DNA of 64,000 nt from Heloderma charlesbogerti (taxonomy: Eukaryota > Chordata > Lepidosauria > Squamata > Helodermatidae), in NCBI GenBank assembly GCA_026122225.1, contig JANEZZ010000404.1:1054001-1118000 (forward strand), read 5' to 3'. Shown here piece after piece: positions 52,438-62,511 of this stretch (positions are counted from its first letter, which is position 1; every line of letters begins with the position of its first letter). The position numbers and the translations under genes are program-made. Below the pieces are notes generated by a model that saw nothing but the letters and a program-made list of their open reading frames with translations, was not told the origin of the DNA and ran no database searches.

Positions 52438-53002
52438 CCTGACCAGAACTTTTCTCACAGTCCGTTAAAAATGACAGAATTCTGTTCTGGACGGTTATGG
52501 GAGTGCTAGAATGATTACAGGGCTACCTGTAAAGCCACAAAGCTGCTTCCAAAGCCCATAGACAGAGTGGCTTTCTTGCAAAGAGTTTTGGACGTTCTCA
52601 TAATGGAAAAATTAACAAAAAGGAAAAGGACAGAGGCGTCCTAATTTTACACGGTCTGGATCCTTTTTCTGGCTTAATAAAAGTCTGGTGCCTTACACTC
52701 CCTCCAGGAATAATGTACCCTTTAAAAGTATGTGGATGGATTTTCAGCACCTCCATAAGACACTGGTAGCAGGGCTCTAACCCAGAAATTTTATTTTCTG
52801 TTAAATATTAATATGGGTAACTGCCTGTGATCTTGAGAGTGAGACGAAAGTGCTCCATTCTCCATGGTTTATGTATTGGAAAAGCACTTAGAATAAAAAT
52901 AATATTTTCATGGATAACATGCGCCACTCAGTCCCATAATAGCAAAACCTCGAGATCCTAGTAAATGTTTTTATGTGTCTAGCTAATTTTTAAAGTCTGT
53001 TA

Positions 53003-53136
53003 GGGCACAATCCTATGCATGTTTAGACAGAAAAAAGTCTTACAATTCCCAGCATCCCTCCAACCAGCCATGCTGGCTAGGGCATACTGGGAATTGTAGG
53101 ACTTTTTTCTGTCTAAACATGCATAGGATTGCACCC
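53003..53136. mobile_element. Harbinger-like MITE with TTA duplication
   Basis: The tips GGGCACAATCCTATGCATG and CATGCATAGGATTGCACCC are inverted. They are flanked by TTA at 53000-53002 and 53137-53139, the 3-bp duplication typical of PIF/Harbinger. The inner arms 'cctaca/ttcccagcat' and 'gggaattgtagg' also pair. Scraps of related sequence occur near 12305, 48640 and 57155. Confidence 0.8.
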
Positions 53137-53689
53137 TTACAGTACAATCCTATGTATATCTACTCAGAAGTAAGTCCCATTGAATACAATGGGGCTTACT
53201 CCCAAGTAAGTGAGTGTAGGACTGCAACCTCAATAAATTAGGTTTATTGTGGAGTAGAAAGTGGAGTAAAAACTTTCCCTAGGAACACTGGTTCTCATAT
53301 CAATTAACCAGTAAATTATAATCACAGAGGTGCGTAGTATATTTTACAAAAAATATTTCAAAAAGCTGTTAAAGAAGAGGGACCTGTGGGCTTCTCTGCT
53401 GCTTGCTCACCTCAAGACCTTCAAGATGGATTGCAAAGGTTTATAACAAGAGTAAAGCTGGAACAACCAGCCACTGTGGCCGCACTCAGTGTAAGAAGCC
53501 CTTAACATGTTTTAAACGCCTGCTGTGTTCTCGCTGAAGTCTATTTCGCACATGCATCTCCCATCACTTGGTGACTACAACACTGAGGCATGACTCCAAA
53601 GATGGACTTTTTGTATTACCTCCCAGCATGTGCTTCCAGACAAGGCTTTTATGGTCCCACTGCCCTGCCCCATTTACACTTTAAGGGTG

Positions 53690-54008
53690 CGTCCAGACAA
53701 TAAGCTTTTCTGCACAGGGCTTTTGGTTTCATTGCAGAATTGAGATCTGAGCACTACCTGAGCATTTCTTTTCCTCTAGGTGGCACTGTGGTATAGTGGA
53801 ATAGCACAAATACACCAAGGGAAGTTGCGCGTTCTTTCGCTTTCAGAATTAAATGCTGCATTGTCCCTGCTCTAAAAAAACTTGCTGAAAGTGCTGGTTA
53901 GACAAGGAAGTGAAACCAGAGGGTCACATCATTGTCTAAAAAACCTGTAAACAACCGTGAGTAGAGAATGATGAGCACATGATGTAAAATGCCTTGTGTA
54001 AAAAAGCC
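53690..54008 (+). repeat. Uncharacterised ~300-bp repeat, copy 1
   Basis: 'cattgcagaattgagatctg', 'ctctaggtggcactgtggt', 'attaaatgctgcatt', 'ccctgctctaaaaaaac' and 'gttagacaaggaagtgaaac' recur in order, inverted, at 62131-62440. The ends look like eroded inverted repeats (agggcttttt type). Confidence 0.72.
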
Positions 54009-54009
54009 C

Positions 54010-55769
54010 CCATCTTCCACTTGTAACCTCCCCCCCCCCCATGTTTTCCCCACTGCTTCTTCTTTCCATGAAAAACCCATTAAGGAAGAAAAGACGGAAT
54101 AGCTGCAATTGCCTTTGGATTTGGAGCCCTCCATCTGGAAGCACCCACTCCAGCCCCAAAGGCAGCATTTTCACACAATCAGCCCCCAGTCATCAAGTGT
54201 CTAGTATTGATACAGGGAAACCCAGGGCACATGTGCAGCTCTGACCCAGTCCTCCCCCAGGGAAAAAGTGGGCGAGGCACCTTCAAGCTGCACAACTCTC
54301 CTGTGTTTTTTTTGCTCTGGAAGGCGAGAAAAAGGAAGGAGGCCACTACTCAGAATGGAATTTTGGGGTGGATGGGCCTTCGGTCTGATCCAGTGGATCA
54401 CTGGGAATGCTTTTACATGGAGGTAGTGTAGCTGGAAGGGCTGTGAGCGGGAGAGGCAGTGTGTGCCCAGAGAGGGGGGGAAGGGGGTGCATTCAGACTG
54501 GGGCGAGGATGTTCACTCAGTCCCCTCCTTCCTTCCCCCACCAGCCATTACGTATCGCCCTCAAGCCAATCCCGCACACAAGTGTCTGTTCCTCCTGTAT
54601 AATTTCAATGTTTGTCTTCGCCGCCTTGCCAGAACACATCTGCTTAAATCTTCATTTTCCTTCTTGGACTGGCCATTCCATATCCGAGTCAGGTTTTTTT
54701 AATCCACCCCAAAGCCTTTAACAAGTAAATATTTTTTTATATTTTTATGAATGGGGCCCTGTTTTCCTGAATCTGCTCTGTAATGACTCTTTGTTCCCTG
54801 TCTGCTGGACACCGATAAAAGAATATTCCTACTCCAGGAACATATTTGCATTTGCATTTTACTGGGTGGGAGAAGAGGGGAGGGATTACTGCCTCAGTAA
54901 ATACCTAAGTCACAAAAATGTGAGGTTTTAGAGGGTCGGTAACTTTGCTCTCCAAAATCCTGATTCCCGCTTGAGGCGTGGACACTGGAGTGCTTTCTCC
55001 CACGGCTCATACCGTTCAGTTTCTGTGACTGTTTAGATAGCCCCTGCTGCATCATTAGTCACCAAATATTCCTTCCATTGCTACTTATAATGAGGGCCTA
55101 GGTCCTTTAAAAAAATCTTGTGTCCATACTGGCCAGTTCCCCTTCAGGAAGAAGTGATGAAACGGAGCACAAACCAGGGTCATATATCCACACTACAAAT
55201 TATAAATCACATATATCTCACTTTAATTATCATGGCTGTCCTGAAAGAATTCTGAGAAAAATGCCTTGGTGAGAGTGCTCAGAATTATCTGCTGGAGATC
55301 TGAGAAACTCTCTACAAACATGAATTCCCAAGATTCTCTCAACCAAGAAAATTGGTATTAAACCAGTTGAAGCGTAACCAGATCTACATTTCATCTAAAA
55401 GAAATTTTAAAATTATCTGATTACCATGGCCTATTAAAATCCATCCTAAATAGCTTTATTTAGAAATTCAGAATATTGGATGGAAATTGTGGGGGGTTTC
55501 TTTTGGTTTCTGCTTTACTTGGCCTCATTATAAAGTCATTTTCATTGTGCTTGCATTATAGACACAAAAGCTTTTAATCTCAGACAGTCTGAGGTTAAAA
55601 ACTGCTCCTTGTTTTAACCTCTGCTTAAAAATAGCAAAACTCAGAAACTTACTCCAAGTTGCTTTTTGGGTTTTTTAAAAGCTAAGCATCCTAACCATTA
55701 TCTCTAAAATTATTGCTCCAAACTGAAATGATTTGGGGCAAAACGCTGCCTTTAGTATTAAACTCCGCT
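54010..55769. other. Unassigned upstream DNA
   Basis: A small CR1-like 3' scrap ('gatgggccttcggtctgatc') lies near 54370. No exon is seen; octamer sites are listed separately. Confidence 0.45.
54844..54857 (-). promoter_or_regulatory. Two overlapping octamer motifs
   Basis: ATTTGCAT occurs at 54844-54851 and again at 54850-54857, giving two overlapping POU sites. The regulatory role is inference. Confidence 0.4.
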
Positions 55770-56530
55770 TAGAAATAACGCAGAGTGAAAACCGTCCTTT
55801 CGTGCTGTTTTTGGGTAGTTGCTCGAACAGGCAGGCACACAGGTCCGCGGTCGGTCTTCCACGGTATGGCGAGATGCGCGGCTTTTCTAGCGCATCTATA
55901 CGTTTAGCATATGCAAATGTGATGCAAATCACTGCCCCTCTTTTGTCCTCTTTTTCGGGACGGATGTCCCCTTCTTTCGTGATTCATAAGTGGCGCGCCA
56001 CAAAAGCCCCCCGGCGGATCCTCTCCCACCGTGGCGGGGCCTCGCGGGCTTCCCAGCTGGCCGCCACAGGGGTCAGCAGCAGCGCGGGGACTCAAGGCGA
56101 GGCAGCGGGGAGCCGCCGTTCCAATTTCCCACCGTACTCTGGAGAAATGTGACATTGAGGGATTACGGAGAATTAGGGAACGGAATCTCTTGATCAGTCC
56201 GCTGCTCACGCCGACCGTAAGGGGCGTTAAGCAGCAAGCGGAGCGGGCTGAGACCTCCTTGTTCTCGGAGTATCTCCCCCGGGGAGAGCTGCTGGTTTTT
56301 CCCCCAGGGCCCGGGGTGCGCGCGGGGCTCCCGCGTTTCTCCCGTGAGGGCCGTCGGGCGCTTGCGGGCTCGCCGCCACGCGCCCGGGCCGCGGGGCTCC
56401 TTCTGCGGAGGGAGGCGCCGACAGGAGGAAGAACGATCGCATTCATTCCCGAGCAGTCTGTTGACTTGCTCGTGCGGAACCGGAGGGGTGCAGCCGGAAC
56501 AGAAAGACGCTTAAGCCAAGCCCCCGCTGC
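55770..56530. other. GC/CpG-rich block, nature unknown
   Basis: CpG density rises sharply compared with both flanks, like a CpG island. Two ATGCAAAT octamers lie at 55911-55918 and 55922-55929 near its left side. Long open frames on both strands are expected in such composition and show no known domain. It could be an upstream promoter, a non-coding RNA start or a conserved enhancer. Confidence 0.6.
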
Positions 56531-56847
56531 GTGATCTCCGATCATCGTCGTAATTATTTTTGCAACGTTGATTGATTTGACAGGTTAACTTTTACGGAAA
56601 ATCAGCCCTGGGTGGTGGTGGTTTTTTCCATCTTAAAAAAAAAAATCCCTCTGGGCGAATAGGAGTGTTTTCCATAGCTTTGCATCCAGCAAAAACAGAA
56701 TACAGCGTACTTCAACTGAAAGCTGAGCTCCTCTTTACATTGAGAGAGAGAATACAATGAATTAGAACTTTTTAATGTACACCGCATAAAGACGAGTTTG
56801 TGCCAGTTTGTTGTCCCTTAACACATTTTAACCATCCTCTCACCCTG

Positions 56848-56960
56848 GTAGACATAAGAGCTGCCTTGCTGGATCAGACCAGGGAGTCCAGCATTCAGTT
56901 CCCGAACACAGCCAGACAGGGCCCTTGAGGGCTCTCCAGCTCGACATGGAAGTGACAGTA
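56848..56960 (-). mobile_element. CR1-like LINE 3' fragment (TTATG type)
   Basis: 'ataagagctgccttgctgga', 'tcagacc' and 'gtccagcattcagttc' match, on the minus strand, the 3' end of the element at 27740-30437. Confidence 0.7.
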
Positions 56961-57220
56961 ATCACTGCAACAACCCTGTGAGGTAGATCAGCATATTATC
57001 ATCCCCATATTTTCAGTTTTGGGGGGAGGGGTGTGCTGAAGTTGGAAAACAGGAATTTGCTGAAGGCCGTGCTGGCCCTACCAGGAGGTAGAGTGAGGCA
57101 GTCACCTCAGGCAGCAGATTTTGGATGTCATAAAAAGGCTGCAAATTTTTAGTTATTTAGGGTGCAATCCTATGCATATTTAGACAAAGTTCTACAGCTC
57201 CCAGCATCCCCCAGCTAACA

Positions 57221-57413
57221 GGGCTTTAAACCCATTCTGAGCTTCAGTCAAAACCAGCCAGAACTCTAAAGGGGTTATCCAAGGTGCTGAACCTTATCCC
57301 CCAAATAGGTTCAGCACTTCAGATAACTTTTTTAGAGTTCTGGCTGGTTCTGACCAAACCCCAGAATGGATTCAGAGCCCCACTGAAATCAGAGCCATCA
57401 GCCTCCACTGGCT
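57221..57413. mobile_element. Foldback MITE, family X copy 2
   Basis: It is homologous to 52250-52437: 'agccagaactctaaagg', 'tagagttctggctggttctg' and 'agagccatcagcctccact'. The inner arms pair around 'ggttcagcac'. Confidence 0.72.
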
Positions 57414-57419
57414 TCAGGG

Positions 57420-58214
57420 CACAAAATGTCCTGGTCCGACCCTGCCTGAGGGCACAAGAAGAGTTCATGGCTGAGGTTTGATGGAGGGATGTCTTGGCTC
57501 ACCCCTCACGCTCATCGCACATCTGTCCTGCAAACATGCAGCTTTGTACAATTACCTTTCCTGACTTCCCTCAAAGCATCCTGGGAATTCTACTTTGGTT
57601 GAGAGAATCGGGAATGCTCTAACAAAGACACTTAGCCCCTCTCACAGGGCTTCAGTCTCTGCCAGTCCCTGGGGGAGAAAGGTGAAGAGGCTGTGGTGTC
57701 GAGACGCTCCGAGTCTTGGCACTATGCCACCGTAAGAAGCAGCGCTCTGCGTGCCTCTGGTCAGTCGAGGTGCCAAGGACATCTGTGGTGCTGAGTGACA
57801 GCCTCACCCACCCTTGCGAATGCTGCTTTCCCCCCTTAGGAACACTGAGTCAGCCAGTGGCAGACTGGTGCCTGGGGTGGGGTGGGGACACAATTTGGGG
57901 GCTGTGTTTAAGCCCAGGAATTGGGTCGCATGCCGGTTCTTTGCACTTTGCACTTCCAGTGCCAAGAAGAGGGTGCCGCAGAATCCTGTGCAATAACATT
58001 GCCCAGGGCAGTGAAAAAACACCGGCCAGCCCAGATCAAGCCGAGGCTTGAAATCCATTTGCTATATTGCTCTTGCTATATTGCCAGCGAGACCTCGACA
58101 TGACGCAGGGAGAGCAAGACACATCCGCGCACATCCACCCTTCCTCCTCCACGGCCCTCTTCCAACCCCAAGAGGCCTCAACGGGGGCAGAGTTCCCAGA
58201 TGCTTTGTCCACAG
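57420..58214. other. Unassigned upstream DNA
   Basis: No exon or recognised repeat. Confidence 0.4.
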
Positions 58215-58338
58215 CAGCCTCCCCCAATCGGGTGTCCTCCGGATGTGCTGGTCTACAGCTCCCCCCACCCGCCCCCCAGTGGCATGGATGGCAGCTGAAG
58301 TCCAACACATCTGGAGGACCTCCGGTTGGGGGAGGCTG
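58215..58338. mobile_element. Palindromic hAT-type MITE
   Basis: CAGCCTCCCCCAATCGGGTG is on the left and 'cctccggttgggggaggctg' on the right. The flanks GTCCACAG and GTCTGCAA match at 5 of 8, keeping the T and A positions typical of hAT duplications. Confidence 0.83.
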
Positions 58339-58424
58339 GTCTGCAACATCAGGAAGAGCTTTTGCTCTCACTGGTACTCGAGCTACTATCTCAGCGGACT
58401 CAGTCTGGGCCAGGAGCCCGTGGC

Positions 58425-58665
58425 GGAACAGGGCTGGCATCGAAGGCAGGCACGGACAGGCACCTGCCGAGGGCCCAACCCCAGCAGGGGCCCGCCGGCA
58501 AGAGCCCCCGGAGCTGCTGCTCCTCTTCGCCATGGCAACCTGCTTGTTCCTCTGCCTCTCACTGTGGCCCACGCAACGGCAGTGGTGAGGAGGATGCCGC
58601 GGCCTCCGTGCTCTCTGCCTGCCAAGCCATGAGGAGAAAGAGCCCGAGCAGCGAGCGACCCTGGC
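58425..58665. repeat. Unclassified dispersed repeat, copy 2
   Basis: It aligns with 25743-25975 through 'ggacaggcacctgc', 'gcaggggcc', 'caagagccccc', 'cctcttcgccatggcaacct' and 'gcttgttcctctgcctctc'. Confidence 0.65.
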
Positions 58666-58759
58666 GGTGAGAAGGCAGGCTCTGGGGGGGGGGCATGGAG
58701 GGTGTCTCACCCAAGGGCCCTCCAAAACCTGGAGCCCACACTAGGCAATTTGTTGTCGT

Positions 58760-58910
58760 CGTCATTTAACATTTATATATCACTTTATTTGCTAAAAAGC
58801 CATCAAGGCGGTGCATAGCCATTAAAACAATAATAGCTTTAAACAATAAAAATAAAAGCAGTAAAACATTAAAACAACTACATAACTGAAAAGGCTAAAT
58901 TTAAAAGAGG
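58760..58910. repeat. LINE/SINE-like A-rich tail
   Basis: 'tttatatatcactttatttg', 'caaggcggtgcatagcc', 'attaaaacaataatagc' resembles the tail of the repeat at 41625. Confidence 0.5.
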
Positions 58911-59360
58911 GAGGGGCATGGAGGGTGTCTTGCCCAAGGCCCCCCCAAACCCAGAGCTGACCTTTCATAAGACACCACATTTTCCTCTGCGATTTTGAAT
59001 TTGGCTTTGCAATAAATTTCCTGGATTTTAATGATACAGGCTCTAATCTTGAGAGTTCCATTATGAATGCAGGCCTATTTATTTAAAGATCCTGCCCTGC
59101 CCTTGGTGTTCAGCACAGCTTGCATTTGAGAGCACCTCATCCTTAGCCCCACTCCTCTCTCTCCCTCCCTGATCACTCCAGAAAACAATTTTTACACTAG
59201 AGAATTTAACCATTTAATGCAGCAATTTAAACAACTGTGTGGAACGTCCTGAGAGTTTTCCATAGCTTGAGGGGAGTCCTCTAATGATATGGGGGCCAGA
59301 GAGGTGCCCCTCCTTACCTACCATTTTTAGAAGGTACAGGGGTGATGATTTGGCTAAAAT

Positions 59361-59382
59361 GGGGTGGGGTGGGGTGGGGTGG
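59361..59382. repeat. (GGGGT)n array
   Basis: Four tandem GGGGT units and a partial unit. Confidence 0.92.
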
Positions 59383-59726
59383 AGAGCCAGGAGTTGGGTC
59401 TTCTGGACTGCATAAAGTCCCTCCCTACTTCTCCCCAGATAATCTGAGCACTGCTTTAAGGCCGTCTGTCCTCCAGGGTTGGCTCAAGATTTCATTGCCG
59501 GCGCCTCTCTCCCTCCCGCTCCTCATCGCTAGGACCAACACGTTAAAAGCCTTGCTGCAGCACTTAGGCACCAGTTCCGGCTTCCATCTCTCCCCACCAT
59601 CACCACCCACGGTGCCTCCTGAAGCAGATCCCTTCACCTGGCCCTGCTTCCACCTTTTCAGCTGGAGGCCCCCCAAGATGAGATTCGCTTTGAGTGTTTT
59701 CCAGAGGGGCACAGTAAAAACAGCGC

Positions 59727-59826
59727 AGGGCCTTGTGGGGCCTTAAAGATTAACACATTTATTCTCCACAAAAAGTGCATCCCAGAATAAATGTGTTAGT
59801 TGTTAAGGTGGCACAAGACCCTTTGT
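59727..59826. mobile_element. Small foldback MITE
   Basis: 'gggccttaaagattaacaca' and 'tgtgttagttgttaaggtgg' are opposing arms around 'tttattctccac'. The class is undetermined. Confidence 0.6.
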
Positions 59827-60084
59827 TGACACTGAATGTCAAGGCTCTAGCCCTTGCAGAGCCAGAGATAAGAAACAATATCTGGAGGCACGATTCCACC
59901 CAATTCCTGCGTTTCAGTGGGTATTACTTGCAGGAAAGAACAAGGTGACTACAAGGGGCTGCCAGGCAATGCATTACTCCCCCCGTTATGCCTTTCTTCT
60001 CGGCCCCTTATGTGTTGAGGAACTACTTCTCCTGTGTAGTGCTTTTCTCCCTGTGGAGGCTCCTCGTGTGATAAATAAATAAAT

Positions 60085-61465
60085 ATATTGGTGATGACAT
60101 TTAAAGCCCTAAGCAGCTTGAGACCTCGATATTTGAGGGAACGCCTCTCCCTGCATATGCCTGCCCAAGAACTGAGATCTGTTGGAGGGGCCCTCTTCTG
60201 TGTCCCATCAGTACAAGACATACACTATGGTGGGACATTGGAGAGGGTCTTCTCTGCTGTGGCACCCCAGTTGTGGAACGCCCTCCCCTTGGAGGCCCGA
60301 TTGGTGCAGACATTGGTCTTGTTTCAGTGCCAAGTAAAAACATGGCTTTTTACCAAAGCCTTTGAGGGCTAAATGCATTCCGTGGCACACTATTTTAACT
60401 GTTGTATTGTTTTAGATTTTAACTGGTTTTAGCTTGATCAGTTTAATATGTTTTTAGGTGTTTAAATTATTTATTGTTTTATACTGTTTACATTGATTTC
60501 ATCTGTATGACACCATAGGCTGACCATACATATCGTTTTAAATGGGACAGTACTGTTTTTTTCATATTTCCTAACTGTCCTGTCGTTTTAATATAAATGT
60601 CAATTATGTCCCGTTTTTAATTTTTTGCAAAAAACTGGACACGTTTATCATAAGGCTCTATGCTAATCAATGCGTGCAGTGAAACTACTAGTGTGACGGA
60701 AGAGGAAGCTCCATTTCCTTTGTCCAGCCAGGCCAGGCTTCCTGAGCTGGCGACGATCAGCCGCCGCCGCCTTGCTTGTCCGCAGTGGCGGGGAATTCAA
60801 GAGGGGGCCACTAAGCCCCATTCAGCATGTGGGAGCCGGGGGGGGGGGGAGTCTTACTGTTATTTCTACCATCATTCCGCCCATAGAGATTCTTTCTGCC
60901 CTACATTCAGTTTGGTTCGGACTTTTCAGACTCATATTTCAGTTCAACAGGCTGTTAGCTATTTTTTTATTACAGCAGAACTCTCCGGTGGGACGTTGGC
61001 ATATACTGGATTGTGATAGCAGTTGGGGTGCTCTTTCCTTTTTTTCCCCCTCTCTTTTTGGTGTATGTTTATGATTTTTTGCAGTCTGGCCACTGCAGTC
61101 CTGCATTAGAGTGCTCATGTGATATTTTATAAGTATTTTATCTATGTATATGTATGAGTGGATTTTTTTGTATATATGCAATAAATTAGTGTTATTCATT
61201 TGCGCCCCTTTCCGTGTTCTTTTGCAGTGAGTTTAGGTTGTTTTTTAGTTCTCTTATAGCCTGAGAGACCACAAAGGGAGCTGCAGTTGTTTTGTTATAC
61301 TGTGGTTTTTCATGAATACGGAATATTACATAACCCCATCCCATTTTTGTCATCCCAATATCCCGTTTTTGTCTCAAGGAAATATGATCAGCCTACATCT
61401 TCATGATATAGGGTGGGATAGAAATGTTTTAAACAAGTAAGATAAACAAATAAATAAATAAATAA
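60085..61465 (+). mobile_element. L2 LINE 3' end, split by an insertion
   Basis: The C-terminal coding scrap reads TFKALSSLRPRYLRERLSL, APQLWNALPLEARL and FQCQVKTWLF (60088-60365). It is followed by L2 3' untranslated DNA to 60515. The tail resumes at 61396 with 'gatatagggtgggatagaaa' and ends in AAATA repeats near 61465, so 60516-61395 is a later insertion. Confidence 0.83.
60516..61395. mobile_element. 880-bp TIR element nested in L2
   Basis: The inverted tips are TAGGCTGACCATACAT and, from the right, TAGGCTGATCATATTT. No transposase frame is seen, so it is non-autonomous if it is a DNA transposon. The TAGG start recalls hAT elements, but the 8-bp flanks agree at only 3 positions. It contains a G10-type run near 60839-60850. 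Confidence 0.6.
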
Positions 61466-61469
61466 TATG

Positions 61470-62129
61470 TGTGTACTTATTTACTTTGAAGATTTCTATG
61501 TCACCTTTCAGTAAAAACTGACAGGGCTATGTAAAATAAAATATGAACTACAAATATATAAAACGCTTGCTCTTTAGCACAAAAACTAAATGAGATTATT
61601 TTGTTTGAAAAGACACAACTCTGGCAGCAGGAGAAAGGGCTGTGCAACAGGATGCGGTCATGGCAGTGCAGCTAGGAACTGCAGGGCAAGCACTGCGGAG
61701 AGGCATCTTCCACCAGCCATGCCCCCACCTTCCTCAGGGGCTGCCCCTCTGTCCAGGTGCCTAAAGAGTGCTTTGCTAATCCACACTGGACAGGATGGTC
61801 CTGCAATTGTATTTATCACCAGAAAAACCACTGCAAAACAAGTCTTATGGATTTATTACATTTCTATACTGCCCAATAGCTGAAGCTCTTGGGGAAAACC
61901 AGGTGTGGCCTGGCATTGTTTGTATTCAGGGCCAGTATCCTAGGGTGGCCAGGTGTCCTCTGTTTGAAGGGCTTCCAGAAGAGCATCCTCTATTTGAAGT
62001 CATCCTCTATTTGAAGGGCTGTCCTGTCCAATTCCAGTTTAAGGATAATAAACCATAAGAACTGTTACCCATGCACAGTTTGCACCTGGGCTGGACAGCA
62101 GGCTGAATAGACAGGCATATAGGTCACCT
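61470..62129. other. Unassigned upstream DNA
   Basis: A possible MITE scrap ('tagggtggccaggtgtcctc', with repeated 'catcctctatttgaag') lies at 61941-62020. No exon is seen. Confidence 0.45.
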
Positions 62130-62130
62130 A

Positions 62131-62440
62131 GGGCTTTTCTACATGAGGCACTTCCTGTGCGTTCATCATTCCCTACTCACAGTTTACTGGTTCTTTAGAA
62201 GATTCGTGACCCTCCAGTTTCGCTTCCTTGTCTAACAAGCACTTTCAGGGAGTTTTTTTCAGAGCAGGGAAAATGCAGCATTTAATTGTGAAAGTGCAAG
62301 AAAGTGCAATTTCCTCTTGTGTGTTTGTGCTAATCTGCTGCACCACAGTGCCACCTAGAGGTTATGTAGTGGAAAAGCAGGAAACGCTTTTTATCTAGAG
62401 CTTGGATCTCAATTCTGCAACAAAACTGAAAATAGATACA
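62131..62440 (-). repeat. Uncharacterised ~300-bp repeat, copy 2
   Basis: It is the inverted counterpart of 53690-54008, sharing 'accacagtgccacctagagg', 'aatgcagcatttaatt', 'gcttccttgtctaac' and 'agatctcaattctgcaac'-type words. Confidence 0.72.
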
Positions 62441-62511
62441 GTGGATTAATAGCCAATTAACAGCCTCCTGTCGAAAAGCTCAGAGTCAGTCTTCCACAGT
62501 ATCATGAGATA

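Noticed and set aside
55730..55935. A snRNA-type promoter (octamers as distal element)
   Set aside because: No convincing proximal sequence element, TATA box or small RNA could be recognised on either side.
55904..56545. Open frames of 167 and 213 codons on both strands of the GC-rich block
   Set aside because: No recognisable motif, overlapping on opposite strands, expected from composition.
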